Shown here in pieces: positions 1 through 8,187 of a stretch of 64,000 bases of DNA (its first letter is position 1; every line of letters begins with the position of its first letter). The DNA lies in assembly GCA_964250765.1 (NCBI GenBank), contig CAXUHF010000013.1, positions 5,659 to 69,658 of the forward strand, in the 5' to 3' direction. This stretch comes from JBBQVS01 sp964250765. GTDB taxonomy: Bacteria > Chloroflexota > Ktedonobacteria > Ktedonobacterales > Ktedonobacteraceae. A program made the translations under genes and the position numbers. The notes below the pieces were generated by a model. That model searched no databases. It was not told where the DNA came from and was given only the letters and a program-made list of their open reading frames with translations.

Positions 1-276
1 AACGCTTCCTGCATGGGGTTTGAGGTCTGCGAGCCGAAACGGATTACTGAGAACACCTTTTGTAACACCTGCTTGGTCTTGCGCTTGCACCTGTGCATCA
101 ATATCGCTAAGTTCAGACATCTGAACACGTATTGTCTCCTTTGATACGTCCTTTTGAGCAGGACGTTCCTCAATAAACACCTCTCGAGGAATGGAGGCAA
201 GGGTCGTCAGTAAACTAGGATTTGCCACATGGCGGTGAATATCGATGATGGGGTTAGAAACAGGGGACGATTGCAT
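1..276 (-). CDS. Amidohydrolase (metal-dependent TIM-barrel hydrolase), N-terminal 92 residues only
   Basis: The gene runs off the left edge of the window, so only the first 92 codons are visible. The protein opens with a short leader and then IIDIHRHV, the first beta strand and HxH metal-binding motif typical of the amidohydrolase-2 superfamily. The start is the ATG at 276-274, preceded by an AAGGAG ribosome-binding site (290-285) with 8 bases of spacing. A charged linker (about residues 30-60) follows, which is common in the decarboxylase/hydrolase members of this family. Substrate cannot be told from the fragment. The superfamily call rests on one motif and its position at the N-terminus, so it is moderately sure. 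Confidence 0.6.
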   Translation of the reverse strand, partial: MQSSPVSNPIIDIHRHVANPSLLTTLASIPREVFIEERPAQKDVSKETIRVQMSELSDIDAQVQAQDQAGVTKGVLSNPFRLADLKPHAGSV

Positions 277-369
277 GGCATGTTCTCCTTACAAAAATAG
301 AAACCTAGAGCATTCTAACAAAGGGACGCAAATTATTGCAATTGGTCAGAGACCTTGATATACGAGTAA

Positions 370-618
370 GATACTCAAAGGGAAATAGCTCGTTGGGTAC
401 GGGAGGGACACCAGTATTTCGTGACCTCCGAAGAGGAGACTGAAGATGGTTTGCTGGTGACATTGATGATTCGCCAGCCGGGCGAGATTGTACAATGGCT
501 GCTGGGTTGGAGGCGTCATGTAAGAATACTGGAACCCGATACACTGAGGGATCATCTGGTTAAAGAAGCACGAACGATGGTGCAGAAGTATCAAAATGTG
601 AGCAGTCCTAGAAAGTGA
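370..618 (+). pseudogene. WYL-domain (YafY/DeoR-type) regulator, C-terminal remnant
   Basis: An open stretch of about 82 codons begins after an in-frame TAA (367-369) and ends at TGA 616-618. Its translation (EIARWVREGHQYFV, then LMIRQPGEIVQWLLGWRRH and ILEPDTLRDHLVKEA) matches the C-terminal extension of WYL regulators, where a tryptophan-rich segment is followed by a conserved PxxLR motif. The N-terminal HTH and most of the WYL domain are absent, so this is a 5'-truncated remnant. WYL regulators often sit beside NmrA-type reductases, and one follows directly here, so the remnant may be its former regulator (inference). Confidence 0.65.
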
Positions 619-737
619 GAACGCTGCTGACATACTGTTGTCACTGCCACACTGTACACTATTTGGTAGAGAGAAACAAAGAGCGATGCTCTGATATGTG
701 CTGAGCATCGTGAGAGCGAAAGAGAAGGAGTCCAATC

Positions 738-1580
738 ATGATTTTAGTCACAACAGCCGGGAAGGTCGGTTCCGAGACGGTGCGCTTATTGCGGCAGAAA
801 GAATTGCCTGTACGTGTGCTGGTTCGGGACCCTGAGAAGGGGAAGTCGTTGGCAGAGATCGGAGCGGAGATCGTCGTGGGTGATTTAGACTCGTTGTCAA
901 GCATCGATCAGGCGATGAAGGGGATACAAACTGTGGTGCTCGTCAGCCCAGCCGTTCCGGCTCAGGAGCTGAACGTCGTACAGAGCGCAAAGAGTGCAGG
1001 TGTCGAACATGTCATTAAGGCTACGAGCAACGCATCGGCAGACTCTCCCATTGCCCGGCGGCGCTGGCAGACGGAGATCGAAGCCGGGCTTCTTGCGTCT
1101 GGACTCGACTACACGCTGTTACGTTCAAACGCCTACATGCAAAACGTCCTGGCACTCGCTCCGGCGATCAAGAAGACTGGCGGCTTCGGCTCCTCGGCTG
1201 GCAAGGGACGTGTGGGCATGATCGATGCTCGGGACGTAGCCGCAGTGTCCGCCGAGATTGCTGCTTCACCTGCCCCGCATGTCGGAAAGACATACAAACT
1301 CACCGGCCCGCGACTTCTCACCTATGCCGACATTGCGGCAACACTCTCACAGGTACTCGGTCGACCGATCAGCTACCGCGAGCTGAGCTTCGAGGAGGAT
1401 AAGAACGCGATGATTCATGCTGGCCTCCCGAAGCAGGTAGCCGAGATGAACGCTCAGGCATTCAGCATGATCGCCGATGGCGACGCTGGCTGGCTCAGCG
1501 AGGATGTGCCATTCCTCCTCGGTCGCCCAGCACGCTCCTTCGAGGAGTTTGCCACCGACTACGCTGCTGCATTTTCCTAA
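738..1580 (+). CDS. NmrA-like / atypical SDR NAD(P)-binding oxidoreductase
   Basis: A complete 280-residue protein with an N-terminal Rossmann fold beginning at residue 1 (MILVTTAGKVGSETVRLL, an atypical GxxGxxG dinucleotide loop). A basic segment after the second strand (VLVRDPEKG) suggests NADP preference. The middle part has the atypical-SDR pattern (GVEHVIKATS, then a tyrosine-containing YTLLRSNAYMQNVL segment), and the C-terminus (YKLTGPRLLTYADIAATLS) is the usual NmrA/quinone-oxidoreductase-like end. The start is supported by AAGGAG at 725-730, 7 bases upstream. The family includes redox-sensing and quinone-reducing proteins; the substrate is unknown. It sits alone between a regulator remnant and a transposase fragment. 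Confidence 0.85.
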   Translation: MILVTTAGKVGSETVRLLRQKELPVRVLVRDPEKGKSLAEIGAEIVVGDLDSLSSIDQAMKGIQTVVLVSPAVPAQELNVVQSAKSAGVEHVIKATSNASADSPIARRRWQTEIEAGLLASGLDYTLLRSNAYMQNVLALAPAIKKTGGFGSSAGKGRVGMIDARDVAAVSAEIAASPAPHVGKTYKLTGPRLLTYADIAATLSQVLGRPISYRELSFEEDKNAMIHAGLPKQVAEMNAQAFSMIADGDAGWLSEDVPFLLGRPARSFEEFATDYAAAFS

Positions 1581-1664
1581 TGGATATCGTATCGTTTCCC
1601 TTGTTTCGTTGAGATGCAAAATGGTGGGATGTACACCCTCGGCAGTGATGGTATACTGGAAAAT

Positions 1665-2036
1665 ATGAGTAGAACATTCAAAAAGGTGGACTACGAACAG
1701 TCACTTGATCTGACGGTGCGGCTGGGCGATTGTCTCCCATCTGAGCATTCGGCCCGTTTCGTGGTAGACAGCGTGGCCCAGATTGATCTCTCAGTGCTGT
1801 ATGCAAAGTATGGGGTGCGCGGCGGGGAACTCTACGCCCCTGAAATGCTGCTGAGCTTGCTGCTCTATAGGTATGCCATTGGGATATTCAGCTCGCGTAA
1901 GATCGAGAGTGCTACGTATGAGTCAGTGGCATTCCGCATCATCGCGGGCACCATCTATCCCGATCACGATACACGTGCGGTGAAACGCCGCACGTTTCTG
2001 CCCGAATTGAAGGACCTGTTCGGCATGATTAAGTAG
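1665..2036 (+). pseudogene. IS1182-family transposase, N-terminal fragment
   Basis: The 123-codon open frame reads like the N-terminal domain of IS1182-family transposases: LPSEHSARFVVDSVAQIDLS, then a PEMLLSLLLYRYAIGIFSSR segment and IIAGTIYPDHDTRAVKRR. In full-length members this is followed by a long DDE catalytic domain; here the frame stops at TAG 2034-2036 and no catalytic part follows. A TATACT -10-like box lies just upstream (about 1651-1656). It is a dead fragment of an insertion sequence. A separate inverted repeat at 2045-2129 begins nine bases after its end. Confidence 0.8.
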
Positions 2037-2044
2037 AGAAACGG

Positions 2045-2129
2045 ATGCCAAGAGCTTCTCAAAGTGTTGTTTGACAAATATGTATCAGAAGGAAAATGTT
2101 ATTCGACAAACAACACAAGCTCTTGGCAT
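2045..2129. repeat. Interrupted inverted repeat, MITE-like or IS end
   Basis: ATGCCAAGAGCTT at 2045-2057 is the exact reverse complement of 2117-2129. GTGTTGTTTG at 2064-2073 is the exact reverse complement of 2107-2116. The two arms therefore pair over 23 bases with one 6-base bulge and enclose about 33 bases. It abuts the IS1182 fragment. It may be a miniature element or the remains of an insertion-sequence end. Confidence 0.6.
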
Positions 2130-2450
2130 TTATTATACTTTGTGACTCAGATTCTTCTGTTCCAGACTAGTCAATGGCACCAAAGTCCGCAAGGTGTGCC
2201 AGTCGAGTACCTGAACTTCTTCCCATCCAGACACGTTTTCAAAAACTTGTAACTCTCCTTACCACTCCAATGTTGACGATACATGATAAAAATGTGTGTA
2301 GCACTTTGTTCATCAGTCACGAGCCAATTCGTAAGCAGGAGCTAAGGTATCCTGTTCAAAAAAATATTCTTGAAAATGCACTTATTTCCTGAGAATAAAT
2401 CCACTAAATGTATATTTATTTCTTCTTTCGATTGTGACGTTATACATTTC

Positions 2451-2479
2451 TTGACAAGTTTCGAGCAGTATGGTACACT
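2451..2479 (+). promoter_or_regulatory. Sigma70-type promoter overlapping a palindrome
   Basis: TTGACA (2451-2456) is a perfect -35 box. TACACT (2474-2479) matches four of six -10 positions. They are separated by exactly 17 bases, the optimum. The 64-bp palindrome begins at the base after the -35 box, so a protein bound to it would cover the -10 box. The next intact gene downstream is the NB-ARC/WD40 gene, starting at 2787. Confidence 0.55.
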
Positions 2480-2520
2480 AGGTTCAACGTTGAACCTAGT
2501 GTACCATACTGCTCGAAACT
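2457..2520. repeat. 64-bp perfect palindrome with no spacer
   Basis: Bases 2457-2488 are the exact reverse complement of 2489-2520, with the centre at GGTTCAAC/GTTGAACC. Flanking bases 2456 and 2521 no longer pair. Arms of 32 bases with no loop are rare in bacterial DNA because they are unstable. It could be an operator, two fused element ends, or an artefact of inverted read joining. Confidence 0.9.
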
Positions 2521-2588
2521 CAATCATTCTTACATCCGTCACTATAACGTTTCAGCACAGTCCCTTCCTATGCAGGGGTGCTCTTAAT

Positions 2589-2684
2589 TGCGACGCTCAC
2601 GAAGTACATGCTGCACAGCGACTCGGCACCATCAATTACAATGTCGTCGCCGAAATCCTGGCTCGTGTGCCACGCGTGGATTGA
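2589..2684 (+). pseudogene. Alanine racemase, C-terminal remnant
   Basis: The last 30 or so codons before TGA 2682-2684 read DAHEVHAAQRLGTINYNVVA followed by EILARVPRVD. This matches the conserved end of PLP-dependent alanine racemases (a GTI-N-Y-E segment and a terminal R-V-P-R). Nothing upstream resembles the TIM barrel or the lysine-containing N-terminus, so only the 3' tail survives. Confidence 0.65.
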
Positions 2685-2786
2685 TAATTGTTGCTTCACG
2701 CGAGAACATTTTCGCTAGCAAAAAAGGTTTAACCAGACGTGGCATTACAAAGATGAATTATAGCATTTGGCGAAAGTGCAGGATAC

Positions 2787-5700
2787 ATGAGTACATCCCA
2801 TCAGTACACGACAAAAAATTACACTTTCGGGCTGCTACTGTTGACGTTGCGAGAAAAAGCAGGTCTGACGCAGGCAGTGGTGGCGGAGTTGCTAGGAGTG
2901 AGCGAAAAGGCGGTCTATAACTGGGAGGCTGGCAGTGATTATCCGACAGGAGTGAACCTCAAAAAGCTTCTTGAGATGTATCTCTCTAAAAATGTCTTTA
3001 CACTAGGAAATGAGCGCGAAGAGGCGCGAGCGATATGGGAGCAAATATCACTCCATGCCCCACGCCGCAAAGCGATTTTCGATGACGAATGGTTCACGCT
3101 GTTGCTGAATAAACGCCAAACGGAACCTTTAGACTTACAACAAGTTACAAAGAGTAATGAAGATACAACAACGCAGAATGTGAGAAATAGGACAGGAGTT
3201 GTTGATTGGGATGCCTCGCCCGATGTTTCGTTCTTTTGTGGTCGTAGCAATGAACTAACTGATCTCTCGTGCTGGCTTCTCAAGGACCGATGCCGTGTGG
3301 TGACGTTGCTCGGTATGGGGGGTATTGGGAAAACAACGCTTGCAACGAAACTGACGCATGAGATCAGTCACGATTTCGAGTACGTGTTGTGGCGTTCATT
3401 GAAAAACGCGCCGCCTCTGCACGAACTGCTACGTGACTGCATCACGTTCTTCTCCGAGCACCAATCTCATCTCCTTACCAACTCAGACGAGAGTAATATT
3501 TCACTCATCCTCGATTTGTTCCGCTTTCATAGATGTATGCTAGTTTTGGATAATGTAGAAACTCTATTACAGGTAGGCTCCAGTGATGGGCAGTATCGTG
3601 AGGGCTACGAAGGCTACGAGAGGTTTATCGAGCGCATCGCCGAGAGTAACCATCAAAGCTGTATACTCCTGACCAGTCGTGAGAAATTGAAGATAACGGG
3701 TCCATTAGAGAGTCCTTCTTCACCAATACGTTCTTTATCCATCAAAGGCTTGAGCCAACAGGAGAGCCAAGAACTCCTGCGTGAAAGACTGTTGAACGGC
3801 GATGATACAGCATGGAAGAGCGTCGTACAAGCGTATGCGGGCAATCCGCTCGCGTTGAAAATGGTCGCTGAAATCATTTCCGATCTCTTCAATGGCGATA
3901 TGACGCATTTTTTACAGCAAGGCGAAATTTATTTCAATGGCATTCGACATCTTTTAGACGAGCAGATAGAGCGACTTGCTCCCCTGGAACAAGACCTGCT
4001 CTACTGGCTTGCGATTGAACGCAATTCGGTGTCTATCGAGATATTGCGAGAAAACATGCTGCATGATGTGCATGACGGCAAGCTGGTAGAGGCTTTACAT
4101 GCTCTCTATCGGCGTTCGTTATTGGAACATGGCGAGAAGGGTGGTTTTTTCGCACTACAACCAGTGGTACTGGAATACGTCACCGAACGGCTGGTACAAC
4201 AGATCAGTAAAGAAATCGAGGAGAGTCGCTTCAACCTACTGGGCAAGTACGCGCTCATGCAGGCACAGGCCAAAGAGTATATTCGTGCGAGTCAAGTGCG
4301 CCTCATCATCAAGCCACTTGTTGCCCGTTTACTAAGAAAGATTGGCGGCAAGGAAGAGGTCGAACAGCATCTCATGCATTTGACTGAATTGGTAAGAAGC
4401 CTGCCACGTGTTCAACATGGCTATGGTGGCGGCAACCTTATCAATATCCTTGCTTCCGTCAAAGGCGATGTACGCGGGTCCGACTTCTCCGCACTCACAA
4501 TTAGGGGCGCATACTTACAGGGGATTGAGGCACAAGACATGAACCTTTCCGGCTCCAGTATCGCATGCTCTGTGTTCATTGAGACATTCGGAAGCATTAC
4601 CTCTATCGCCTTTAGTCCCAACGGTTGCTTTATTGCAGTCGGCAGTTTCAATGGCGAGATTCGTGTGTGGCAGGTAGCTGATATGAAACAGCTGTACACT
4701 TTCGTTGAACATAGCGGTTGGGTATGGTCGATAGCTTTTAGTCCCGATAGTACTCTCCTCGCAAGCGGGAGTAATGACCGCACAGTAAAGCTATGGGATG
4801 TGAGCAATGTTGAAAGTCGAGGGTGCATTAACACATTAGAAGGACATACCCATTGGGTAAAAGCCGTGACATTCAGTCCTGATGGCTCAACCCTCGCCAG
4901 TGGTGGCAACGATTCCACAATTAAATTGTGGAGTGTTGCGTCCGGGCAGCAACAGATGTCATTGGAGGGTCATGCAGGTTCTGTGTCTTCAATCGCATTT
5001 AGTCCTGATGGTGCAACGCTTGCCAGTGGGAGCGAAGATCATTCCATCAAGCTATGGGATGTAGAAAATTTCGTCGGCAACGAGTTTCCTACGACGTTGT
5101 ATGGGCACACGGATAGCGTGCAGACGGTAGCATTCAGTCCTGATGGCGCAACGCTCGCCAGTGGGAGCGAAGACCATTCTATCAAATTGTGGGATATCAG
5201 CAAGAGGTGTTGTATTCGCACGCTACGAGGTCATAGTGGACGTGTTATGACTCTTGCATTCGCTCCCCAAGGCGATATGCTTGCAAGTGGTAGTGCTGAT
5301 CAGAACGGCAAATTGTGGGACGTGCGAACAGGGCAGTGTTGTAAGACACTTCAGGGGCATGCTGGCACCATCTGGTCGCTGGCGTTTTATCCTAACGACA
5401 AGGAACTGGTGACAGGAGCAGATGATCAAACAATGCGGTTGTGGCAGACTACGACGGGGGCGTGTCTTAGAACGCTACGTGGCTATACAGGCATGTTGCT
5501 CTCGGTCGCCTTCTGCCACAGCAGTACACTCGTGTTAAGTGGGGGTGAAGATGCGTGTGTTAGAACATGGGATGCCGAGACGGGAGATTGTCTCAACACA
5601 CTACATGGACACGAGGGGCGTATCTGGTCTGTCGCATGTAGCCCGAACAGTTCGGCAATAGCAAGTGCAGGCCATGATCGCACACTCCGGCTCTGGGACA

Positions 5701-6482
5701 ACAAAAGCGGACGTTGTCTCCATGTGCTACGTGGTCATACAGGGATTATCTGGTCGGTGGCGTTCAGCCCCGATGGAACGCTGATTGCGAGTGGGAGTGA
5801 TGATGGCACGATCAAGCTTTGGGACGTAGAAAGTGGAGTATGTCTAGCAACGTTGTATGATCACAAACACTGGGTCTGGTCCGTGGCGTTCAACTCCGAT
5901 GGCTCTCTACTTGCCAGCGGCAGTGTTGACCGCACCGTAAAAGTGTGGGATGTGGCGAGTGGAAGCTGTATTGCAACGTTGCATGGTCATACCGAAGGAG
6001 TGAGTGCGGTAACGTTTCACCCAGATGGCAACATACTTATGAGTGGCAGTTACGATCAGACGATAAAGTTCTGGCAACTGAATACAGGAGCTTGCTTGCA
6101 CACGCTGCACGATGACTCGGCGGCGATTGTTTCACTCGTATGCAATAGCGCGGGTACAACGCTGGTATATGGCGGAAACGACTCTAGCTTGAAGTCGTGG
6201 GATATAAGTGGAAACCCCCAAGAGTATGCGCTACAAAAAGTAGTATCAGGACATTCAGGGGCCGTGGCCTCTGTAGGCATCAGCCCCGACGAAACGAGAA
6301 TTGTGAGTAGTAGCGAGGATGGCACCATCAAACTCTGGTCGCTCACAAAGGGATGGTTGCTCAAAACGTTGCGCGTTGATCGCCCCTACGAGCGCATGAA
6401 TATCCAGAACGTAACAGGTATGACCATAGCGCAAAAACAGACGTTACGAGTGCTGGGCGCAGGAGAGCAACCTTCTTTATAA
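2787..6482 (+). CDS. STAND protein: XRE HTH, NB-ARC ATPase and 14 WD40 blades
   Basis: A 1231-residue protein. Residues about 12-70 are an XRE-type helix-turn-helix (AGLTQAVVAELLGVSEKAVY, then WEAG). Residues about 150-400 are an NB-ARC ATPase, with Walker A GMGGIGKTT at 176-184, a Walker B-like LVLDNVE near 253-259, the sensor LLTSREK near 295-300 and GNPLAL near 352-357. After a helical region and a short pentapeptide-like stretch, 14 WD40 blades run from about residue 600 to 1190, enough for two seven-bladed propellers. The tail (DRPYERMN, then LRVLGAG) is shared with the paralogue at 14441-18049. STAND proteins are signal-triggered switches that oligomerise on ligand binding; the N-terminal HTH suggests a transcriptional or DNA-bound output, but no ligand or target can be inferred. 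The start has an AGGA 3 bases upstream. Confidence 0.9.
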   Translation: MSTSHQYTTKNYTFGLLLLTLREKAGLTQAVVAELLGVSEKAVYNWEAGSDYPTGVNLKKLLEMYLSKNVFTLGNEREEARAIWEQISLHAPRRKAIFDDEWFTLLLNKRQTEPLDLQQVTKSNEDTTTQNVRNRTGVVDWDASPDVSFFCGRSNELTDLSCWLLKDRCRVVTLLGMGGIGKTTLATKLTHEISHDFEYVLWRSLKNAPPLHELLRDCITFFSEHQSHLLTNSDESNISLILDLFRFHRCMLVLDNVETLLQVGSSDGQYREGYEGYERFIERIAESNHQSCILLTSREKLKITGPLESPSSPIRSLSIKGLSQQESQELLRERLLNGDDTAWKSVVQAYAGNPLALKMVAEIISDLFNGDMTHFLQQGEIYFNGIRHLLDEQIERLAPLEQDLLYWLAIERNSVSIEILRENMLHDVHDGKLVEALHALYRRSLLEHGEKGGFFALQPVVLEYVTERLVQQISKEIEESRFNLLGKYALMQAQAKEYIRASQVRLIIKPLVARLLRKIGGKEEVEQHLMHLTELVRSLPRVQHGYGGGNLINILASVKGDVRGSDFSALTIRGAYLQGIEAQDMNLSGSSIACSVFIETFGSITSIAFSPNGCFIAVGSFNGEIRVWQVADMKQLYTFVEHSGWVWSIAFSPDSTLLASGSNDRTVKLWDVSNVESRGCINTLEGHTHWVKAVTFSPDGSTLASGGNDSTIKLWSVASGQQQMSLEGHAGSVSSIAFSPDGATLASGSEDHSIKLWDVENFVGNEFPTTLYGHTDSVQTVAFSPDGATLASGSEDHSIKLWDISKRCCIRTLRGHSGRVMTLAFAPQGDMLASGSADQNGKLWDVRTGQCCKTLQGHAGTIWSLAFYPNDKELVTGADDQTMRLWQTTTGACLRTLRGYTGMLLSVAFCHSSTLVLSGGEDACVRTWDAETGDCLNTLHGHEGRIWSVACSPNSSAIASAGHDRTLRLWDNKSGRCLHVLRGHTGIIWSVAFSPDGTLIASGSDDGTIKLWDVESGVCLATLYDHKHWVWSVAFNSDGSLLASGSVDRTVKVWDVASGSCIATLHGHTEGVSAVTFHPDGNILMSGSYDQTIKFWQLNTGACLHTLHDDSAAIVSLVCNSAGTTLVYGGNDSSLKSWDISGNPQEYALQKVVSGHSGAVASVGISPDETRIVSSSEDGTIKLWSLTKGWLLKTLRVDRPYERMNIQNVTGMTIAQKQTLRVLGAGEQPSL

Positions 6483-6658
6483 ATAAGAGAAGGGCGAGTG
6501 TTCCCTTCTTCGCAACAAAACAGAACCAAACCTACCTCACTAGAAGAGAAAAACGGCAGTAACTGGAAGGAATGAGACCTCCTCTCTCATGTACACTTAC
6601 AATGTGTATTTGCACGTTCGTATCGTTGTCTTTTATTTCATAAAGAGGAGACTCATTC

Positions 6659-7293
6659 ATGAGCTTTTTTGGACGCAGAGGAGGAATCAGTGCAATTCTT
6701 GCCTTGCTTCTCTTGCTTCTTGCCTCACCATCCCTTGCATTTGCTCATGCTGCTAGTCAGAGGGATACGACCCCTCACATTCAGTTTATCACTGGTGGAG
6801 TGGAGACGATTTTCTTGGGTCTGCCCGCGAACGGCTCTTTGCCTTCGTCAATGGACAGACAGGTGCCAATAATGCACAAGCACAAGGGTTTGTGCATCTG
6901 GTCAAGGACGGTCACGCGAGCGAGGATGCCTCAGCCAATAACACGGCACTCATCAGTGCCTTACGCAACGGTGGCGACCTGCTCAACGTGTTTGGTGATT
7001 TTCCAACCCCCGCTGACCCTCGCCATGCCGACGCATACAGCCCGTTGTGGGATGCCCAGCTTGACGAGTGGACTCAGAAGGCCATCAAGGAGGGATATGA
7101 CAAGCGCCAGATCGATGAGGTTGTCGTTTTCAACTTAGCGGCTACTCGTCCCGACCTGCTAACAGGTCCCGGCGGTGCGCCCTACGGCTCGGTAGGTATC
7201 GATATCAACTGTTCGGTCATTGGGTACACGCTCAAGGCTCCAACTGCTAACCTTGCAACGCCAGTACCAAACTCTCAGTTCCCACCCAGATAG
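6659..7293 (+). pseudogene. Secreted protein of unknown function, frameshifted
   Basis: The gene starts at ATG 6659 after AGAGGAG and encodes a clear Sec signal peptide (an arginine-rich start, a poly-leucine core and an Ala-His-Ala cleavage region near residue 30). After about 50-60 codons the coding signal moves to another frame. From about 6800 the open frame reads LFAFVNGQTGANNAQAQGFV, then VKDGHASEDASANNTALIS, SPLWDAQLDEWTQKAIKEG and GSVGIDINCSVIGYTLKAP, ending at 7293. The two parts are not joined in one frame. A sequencing error, a real frameshift or a small deletion could explain this. The body looks like secreted actinobacterial/Chloroflexota proteins of unknown function; I cannot assign an activity. 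Confidence 0.6.
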
Positions 7294-7551
7294 AGTTTTT
7301 GTCACCATTCAAACGTGAAGCTGCAAGGGGCTACCGCCTTGGTATCCCCAGTCTCCTCTCCTCGCAGCCTTATGGGGACAAGTCATCAAAAGAAAATCGG
7401 TAGGCGAGCAACATTCAAGAACTGGAAGCTATTAGAAGCACAAAACAGAAGTTATCAGAACTTTTTCCTTTCCTCGCTTCTTATACAATGACAAGAGCAA
7501 GCTCTACGTATTCCCTTCTTCTCGATTTCTAGCAAGATACGTGAGGTCCAT

Positions 7552-8187
7552 GTGGTTGTAGCCCATCCAATAGAGATATCCTATGAAACAACGGCGTTTG
7601 CTAGTGATGAGCAGTCGAATGTCTTTACATATCTGTATGGACAGTTTTATCAGAAAGTCTATCATCATGTCTATCGCTTGCTCACCAATCCACAGGATGC
7701 GGAAGATGTGACGCAGGAGGTGTTTCTTCGTGTTCATAAAAAATGGCAGACGCTTTATGATCGGAGTAATTTGTTGCCGTGGCTCTATTTCGTCGCCACA
7801 AATCTCAGTATTGATATTTTGCGACTACGGCTTCATACCTCTTCATACATTTCTACTAGCGAGCAAATTGATTATGATGATGAAACTCAAGCCCATATAT
7901 TGAACATCTCCATAGGGGAGAATGTGTATGGGTCTGAGCAGAGTATGACAAGCGTTGCAGAGTGGGAACTTATTTCGCTGGCGTTTGCAACAATGCCAAA
8001 ACGGGACGTTCAAGTGCTCCTCCTGAGTGCTGCATATGGCCTTCCATATCAGGAAATCGCGCTCAAGCTCGATGTCTCGTCAAGTGCCGCCGCAGCACGC
8101 ATCACGCGGGCGAAAAAGAGATTTACGCAGGAGTATCGACATATCCTTGTACAAGATGATGAGTTCGAGAGGAGAGAAAAAGCATGA
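7552..8187 (+). CDS. ECF-type RNA polymerase sigma factor
   Basis: A 211-residue protein with the two conserved sigma regions of the extracytoplasmic-function group. Region 2 is DAEDVTQEVFLRVHKKWQTL (about residues 50-70) followed by LLPWLYFVATNLSIDILR. Region 4 is LPYQEIALKLDVSSSAAAAR near residues 165-185, a helix-turn-helix for the -35 element. An unusually acidic linker separates them. The start is GTG 7552, with GAGG five bases upstream. Its stop overlaps the start of the next gene (ATGA), so the two are translationally coupled. No anti-sigma factor is visible on either side, so control may involve the downstream thiol peroxidase-like protein (inference). Confidence 0.9.
   Translation: MVVAHPIEISYETTAFASDEQSNVFTYLYGQFYQKVYHHVYRLLTNPQDAEDVTQEVFLRVHKKWQTLYDRSNLLPWLYFVATNLSIDILRLRLHTSSYISTSEQIDYDDETQAHILNISIGENVYGSEQSMTSVAEWELISLAFATMPKRDVQVLLLSAAYGLPYQEIALKLDVSSSAAAARITRAKKRFTQEYRHILVQDDEFERREKA

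Larger units (their letters stand above)
2037..2786. other. 750-bp gene-poor stretch with repeats and gene remnants
   Basis: No intact gene is visible. It holds an interrupted inverted repeat (2045-2129), a 64-bp perfect palindrome overlapping a promoter (2451-2520) and the tail of an alanine racemase gene (2589-2684). The 2130-2450 part is AT-rich and I recognise nothing in it. Confidence 0.6.

Noticed and set aside
6488..6509. Hairpin after the first STAND gene (AGAAGGG/CCCTTCT)
   Set aside because: It can form a 7-bp stem but has no T-run after it, so termination is not supported.
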